From contig NZ_BAABKV010000001.1 of assembly GCF_039544005.1 (NCBI RefSeq), forward strand, positions 4,092,001-4,156,000: DNA of 64,000 nucleotides. The letters are read 5' to 3'. The notes beneath the pieces were generated by a model. That model was not told where the DNA came from. It saw only the letters and a list, made by a program, of their open reading frames with translations, and did not search any database. This document shows, in pieces, positions 61,801 to 64,000 of the stretch (position 1 is its first letter; each line of letters opens with the position of its first letter). This DNA is from Kitasatospora paranensis (GTDB lineage: Bacteria; Actinomycetota; Actinomycetes; Streptomycetales; Streptomycetaceae). A program made the position numbers and the translations under genes.

Positions 61801-63531
61801 GCCCGCGAAGAACGCGAAGGCGCGCTCGGTCGCCGCCGTCAACTCGGCGGCCAGGTCGGCCTCGACGCGCTCCAGGGCGGCGAGGTCGAGGTGCGGCAGC
61901 TCGTGCAGTGTCCGGGTGCGGCCCTGGGCCCGGCGCAGTTCGGCGAGGAGCGCCGTCCAGCCGTCGACGTCGGTGGGCGGTTCGCCGTGGGAGCGGCGGA
62001 CGAGGGCGGCGGCCTCCTCCCGGGCGCCGTCGAGGGCCTGCGAGGCGCGGGCGGCGAGCCCGCGGATCCGGGCCTGCTCGGCGGCCACCTGCCTGGCGGC
62101 CTCGCTCAGTTCGGTGAGCGGCTCCAGCAGCCCGGTGTCGGCGAGCCAGTAGTGCCGGTCCGCCGCCTTGGCGCAGGCGTCCAGGAGCAGTTCCGGGGTG
62201 GCGGCCTCCTGGCTGTCCTGCCCGGCTGCGGTGGCCGTCCGGACGACGTCGAGGCAGTCGGCGATGCCGCGGACGAGGTCCGCGTTGCCGATCCGCTCCA
62301 GCGGTCCGTCGCCGACCGGCTGGGCGGCGGCGAAGTCGGCGGACTGGAACGGCGTCCGCCACAGCTGGAGTTCGTGCGTGCGGACGGCTTCGCGGTCCGG
62401 CTTGACCAGCACGAGCGTGCCGTCCGGCAGCAGTGTGTGCGCCACTCCGTTCAGGGCCGCTGCGGCCTCGCGGCGGACGGTGTTCCAGGGCAGCAGCAGG
62501 ACCTGCGAGCGGGCCGGGCGGCGCAGGACGTAGAGCAGGTCCTCCCCGTTGGGGGCGGGGAGCACGGCGTCGAAGCCCTGTTCGTCGGCAGCGCCCGCGC
62601 CGTCCGTCCGGAAGGCGCGGTGGCTGCCGTCGGCCAGCTCGTAGCCGCCCGGGAAGATCAGGCCCTGCTCGGCCGGGAGCAGCCGGGCGCCGAACCCGAC
62701 CGAGTCCTGCCGGCGCACCGACCCGGTGCGGGTGTTGACGACGAGGTGGCGGTCGGCCGGCTCGTTGTAGGGGCGGATCCGCAGGAGCAGCAGCGGCCCG
62801 GTCGACGCGTGGGCGACCACGGCGTCCGCCAGGCTCTGCAGGGGTTCGTCGACCGGCTCCTCGAACAGCAACCGGTCGCCCGGGACGGTCCGCACGGTGA
62901 GCCGGCCGCCGGTGGTGGCGACGGAGACCGCGCCCTCCGCCCCGTCGATCCGGATCCGCCCGTGCTCGTGGTGCTCGCGGCCGACCGCCGTCCACTCCAG
63001 TTCGCCGGAGGGCGGCTGCGGGAGGTCGCGCTCACCGTGGTTGCCCAGGTACTCGACCCGGTCGCCGGACAACTGCCAGCTCAGGACGCGCTGGTCGCCG
63101 TCGTTCTCGCCCGTCCGGAAGACCGCCAGCAGTCGTCCGGTCGTCGTGCGCACCAGGTCGGCGAGCCGGGCGCCGCGGTAGTAGCGGAGCAGTTCGGCCA
63201 GATCGCGGTGGAAGCGCTCGTCGTCGAGCAGGCCCGGCAGGGTCGCCGGGTCCAGCGCAGAGCCGTCCAGGGCGTGCAGGGAGAGCAGGCCGGCGTCGAG
63301 GTCCGGCGCCGTCGTCCCCAGCAGCAGGACGTCGGGGCGGACGGCGACGATGCCGCACGCCAGGCCCGCCACGGCGGTGCGCGGCCGGGCCGATCCCGCG
63401 AGCTCCAGCGTGCGGGAGCCGAATGCCCCCTGCCGCAGGGAGTTCAGCTCGGCCGCCCGCCGCCCCAGCTCCGCGGCGCGGTCGGCGAGCCGCGCCCGCA
63501 GGATCTGGTAGGTGCCGTCCTCGACGCCCAT
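58777..63531 (-). CDS. Giant AAA ATPase, DNA-repair ATPase (DUF3686-like)
   Basis: The 1584-residue protein has a long N-terminal region (beta-rich to about 450, then alanine/glutamate-rich coiled coil to about 850) and a C-terminal AAA domain. Walker A is SPPGYGKTT near residues 1247-1255, Walker B VMLHVDDIQH near 1310, sensor asparagine in CLAGNPHTAN near 1356, and an arginine-finger candidate in LANRADVW. This matches the uncharacterised DNA-repair ATPase family (DUF3686). A flotillin gene precedes it with about 50 bp between, a pairing that I recall recurs in other bacteria. The 3' end overlaps the PucR gene. The function is unknown; ATP-driven remodelling at a membrane platform is inferred. 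Confidence 0.75.
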   Translation of the reverse strand: MGVEDGTYQILRARLADRAAELGRRAAELNSLRQGAFGSRTLELAGSARPRTAVAGLACGIVAVRPDVLLLGTTAPDLDAGLLSLHALDGSALDPATLPGLLDDERFHRDLAELLRYYRGARLADLVRTTTGRLLAVFRTGENDGDQRVLSWQLSGDRVEYLGNHGERDLPQPPSGELEWTAVGREHHEHGRIRIDGAEGAVSVATTGGRLTVRTVPGDRLLFEEPVDEPLQSLADAVVAHASTGPLLLLRIRPYNEPADRHLVVNTRTGSVRRQDSVGFGARLLPAEQGLIFPGGYELADGSHRAFRTDGAGAADEQGFDAVLPAPNGEDLLYVLRRPARSQVLLLPWNTVRREAAAALNGVAHTLLPDGTLVLVKPDREAVRTHELQLWRTPFQSADFAAAQPVGDGPLERIGNADLVRGIADCLDVVRTATAAGQDSQEAATPELLLDACAKAADRHYWLADTGLLEPLTELSEAARQVAAEQARIRGLAARASQALDGAREEAAALVRRSHGEPPTDVDGWTALLAELRRAQGRTRTLHELPHLDLAALERVEADLAAELTAATERAFAFFAGPDAFAGSLAAAQQAAEDAESVTAAADAARLADRLGGQADALATVTDLVTGAVAADPATGTAVLLAIGEVLAAVNRARAVLVNRRRALLDAEHRAAHAAESALLAQATAAALAAADTPAACDDQLARLMLRVDALEARFAEAEGLAADLALRREEIRQAFAARRQTLLDEVAARADRVGASAQRALEALRRRLAGLGTAADIHAAQAADPMAVRVRAAAEELRGLDDRVRAQELEDGLLGAVRSALRDLRDRADLSADGGASVRLGRHRFAVRREPVELTLQPDGDGLAFLVTGTGYRRAARVPQLQAGREFWTQPLVSESPALYRAEYLAAALLPAVTGGADRAADPLLEHVRRAAERAYDEGYERGVHDHDAALILGALLRLRTGAGLLEHPAEVRAAAQLFWAHGAAEEQQAAWRLRARSLTRARDRFGADTAAAAVAELAAELDRAVAEFAAATGLPAEPRAGRYLIDELAQPREGFATGLAARTLLDGFRQTDAAADLAADLRALRADLPARRQLAAAWLGSHAAAHANEEGLAEAVAELCAPELPRYGIDAPVGETVAGLLGSHPRVHDGRLTVRIDELPHRAQVFREERAPAHRAFQRQRADALDAERARLRLGDFRPRPLAGFVRNQLIDQVYLPLVGDNLARQLGTLDHGGSTDRSGLLLLLSPPGYGKTTLLEYVADRLGLLMVRVNGPALGVGTTSLDPERAPDAAARREVEKIVFALEAGSNVMLHVDDIQHVSAELLQKFIPLCDTQRRVEAVSDGIPRSFDLRGRRFAVCLAGNPHTANGQRFEIPDMLANRADVWNLGEVLAGHGDVFALSFLENALVANPVLAPLAGIDPADLRLLIALADGDPAAQADRLTHLVPDLDRTLAALTRLRRVQRTVLAVNSAYIASAAQEETDRREPPFLLQGSYRTMARLAARIDPVQSDAEVEALLDDHYLAEARTLGSAAEANLLGLALLRGRATPEQTARWTSLCAGYASAADPGQPSSLAPNTAVSRV

Positions 63532-63580
63532 GTCTCTTCCCGTGTCCCTTGCCTGGTCGCGTTCCTGCCGTTCCCGCCCG

Positions 63581-64000
63581 CTACTTGCCCGTGCTGCCCG
63601 TGCCGTTGACCCCGCTGCTGCCGTTGCTGCCGCTCACGGGGCCGACCGGGCCGACGAGCAGCGCCGGGTCCGCCGGCGGGGTGCCCTCGGCGCCGGTGCC
63701 GGCGAGCATGCGCTGCAGCAGTGCCAGGTTCCACGGACCACCGGCCGCCAGCGCGCGCAGCACGTCCGTCGCGTCGTCGCTGAAGCTCTTCTCGCCGCTC
63801 AGCCAGTCCGCCCCCAGGGTCCGGACGGTCTGCGAGCCCTGCACGACGCCGTCGATGCCCTTGCCGAAGGAGACCGCGCCGACCAGTCGCTCCAGGAACA
63901 CGCTGTCGCCGCCGACGATGTCGATGTCCGCGCTCTCCAGCCCCGCGGCCAGTACCGCGGCCTGCGCCTCGGCGACCTTCTGCTGGACCTCCAGCGCGGC
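63581..64000 (-). CDS. Flotillin-family (SPFH) protein, C-terminal part, cut by the window edge
   Basis: Only the last 139 residues are in the window. The visible part is a coiled-coil tail (AALEVQQKVAEAQAAVLAAG) followed by DIDIVGGDSVFLERLVGAVSFGKGIDGVV, the conserved end of flotillin-like proteins, and a Gly/Ser-rich terminus. The 5' part lies to the right of the window. Flotillins scaffold membrane microdomains. It is the upstream partner of the giant AAA ATPase on the same strand. Confidence 0.75.
   Translation of the reverse strand, partial: AALEVQQKVAEAQAAVLAAGLESADIDIVGGDSVFLERLVGAVSFGKGIDGVVQGSQTVRTLGADWLSGEKSFSDDATDVLRALAAGGPWNLALLQRMLAGTGAEGTPPADPALLVGPVGPVSGSNGSSGVNGTGSTGK

Noticed and set aside
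60688..63609. A 973-codon open frame on the plus strand, antisense to the giant ATPase
   Set aside because: It has Gly/Val/Arg-rich shadow composition, no ribosome binding site and no domain, whereas the minus-strand frame has clear AAA motifs. GC-rich codon bias opens such frames routinely.

Overview
The window is about 64 kb of very GC-rich actinobacterial chromosome. Gene content and order point to the family Streptomycetaceae (Streptomyces or Kitasatospora type). The landmarks are a Crp-type regulator, tandem ArsA/Get3-like ATPases, wblA, a class A penicillin-binding protein, a GatB/YqeY gene, a phosphoesterase and tRNA-Pro, and later ask, a DUF5063 gene, recR, ybaB, dnaX, SRP RNA and tRNA-Ser. 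From memory the first block matches the S. coelicolor core around SCO3571 (crp) to SCO3582 and the second the region around ask and recR. No database was searched.

Layout. 0.4-7.2 kb: housekeeping genes (DUF457 hydrolase, MarP-like protease, CoA-type Nudix, nth, SPFH protein, NRDE protein, CE7 esterase). 7.4-15.6 kb: a probable xylo-oligosaccharide locus with a GH3 enzyme, two ABC permeases and a binding lipoprotein on the minus strand, a divergent LacI regulator, and a secreted GH10-CBM2 xylanase. 15.8-26.8 kb: the conserved crp-to-wblA-to-PBP core. 26.9-33.8 kb: tRNA-Pro with an integrase scar, then variable secreted and membrane genes. 34-42.2 kb: a giant LuxR regulator, an S9 peptidase with a coupled lipoprotein, SURF1, and an XRE/SDR divergent pair. 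42.2-50 kb: a SigE-family sigma factor with a membrane partner, ask, DUF5063-recR-ybaB-dnaX, SRP RNA and tRNA-Ser. 50-56.2 kb: an accessory stretch with a truncated sigma factor, an FG-GAP protein between two identical hairpins, a PIN/antitoxin pair, a second sigma/membrane-protein pair, and SRPBCC and RibD-type proteins. 56.4-64 kb: a phosphoesterase, a PucR-like regulator overlapping tail-to-tail with a 1584-residue AAA ATPase, and the 3' end of a flotillin gene feeding into that ATPase.

A pattern runs through the whole window: eleven otherwise conventional genes are broken by twelve single-base indels, all in or beside short G/C runs (nth, GH3, GH10, PBP, a methyltransferase, LuxR, an SDR, the sigma-partner membrane protein, dnaX, FG-GAP, and twice in the RibD-type gene). 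Restoring one base each time gives a whole number of codons, a standard protein end or start, and in two cases re-creates a GTGA start/stop overlap with the neighbouring gene. I read these mainly as residual sequencing errors and annotate each gene across its break. The dnaX case deserves separate thought, because dnaX is frameshifted by design in some bacteria.

Strongest leads: two identical TCACTC-N4-GAGTGA palindromes, one about 105 bp upstream of each of the divergent genes wblA and PBP; the flotillin plus giant AAA ATPase module at the right edge; the asymmetric ArsA pair, in which only one member keeps the signature lysine; and the PIN/antitoxin module with a nearly leaderless promoter next to an inverted repeat.
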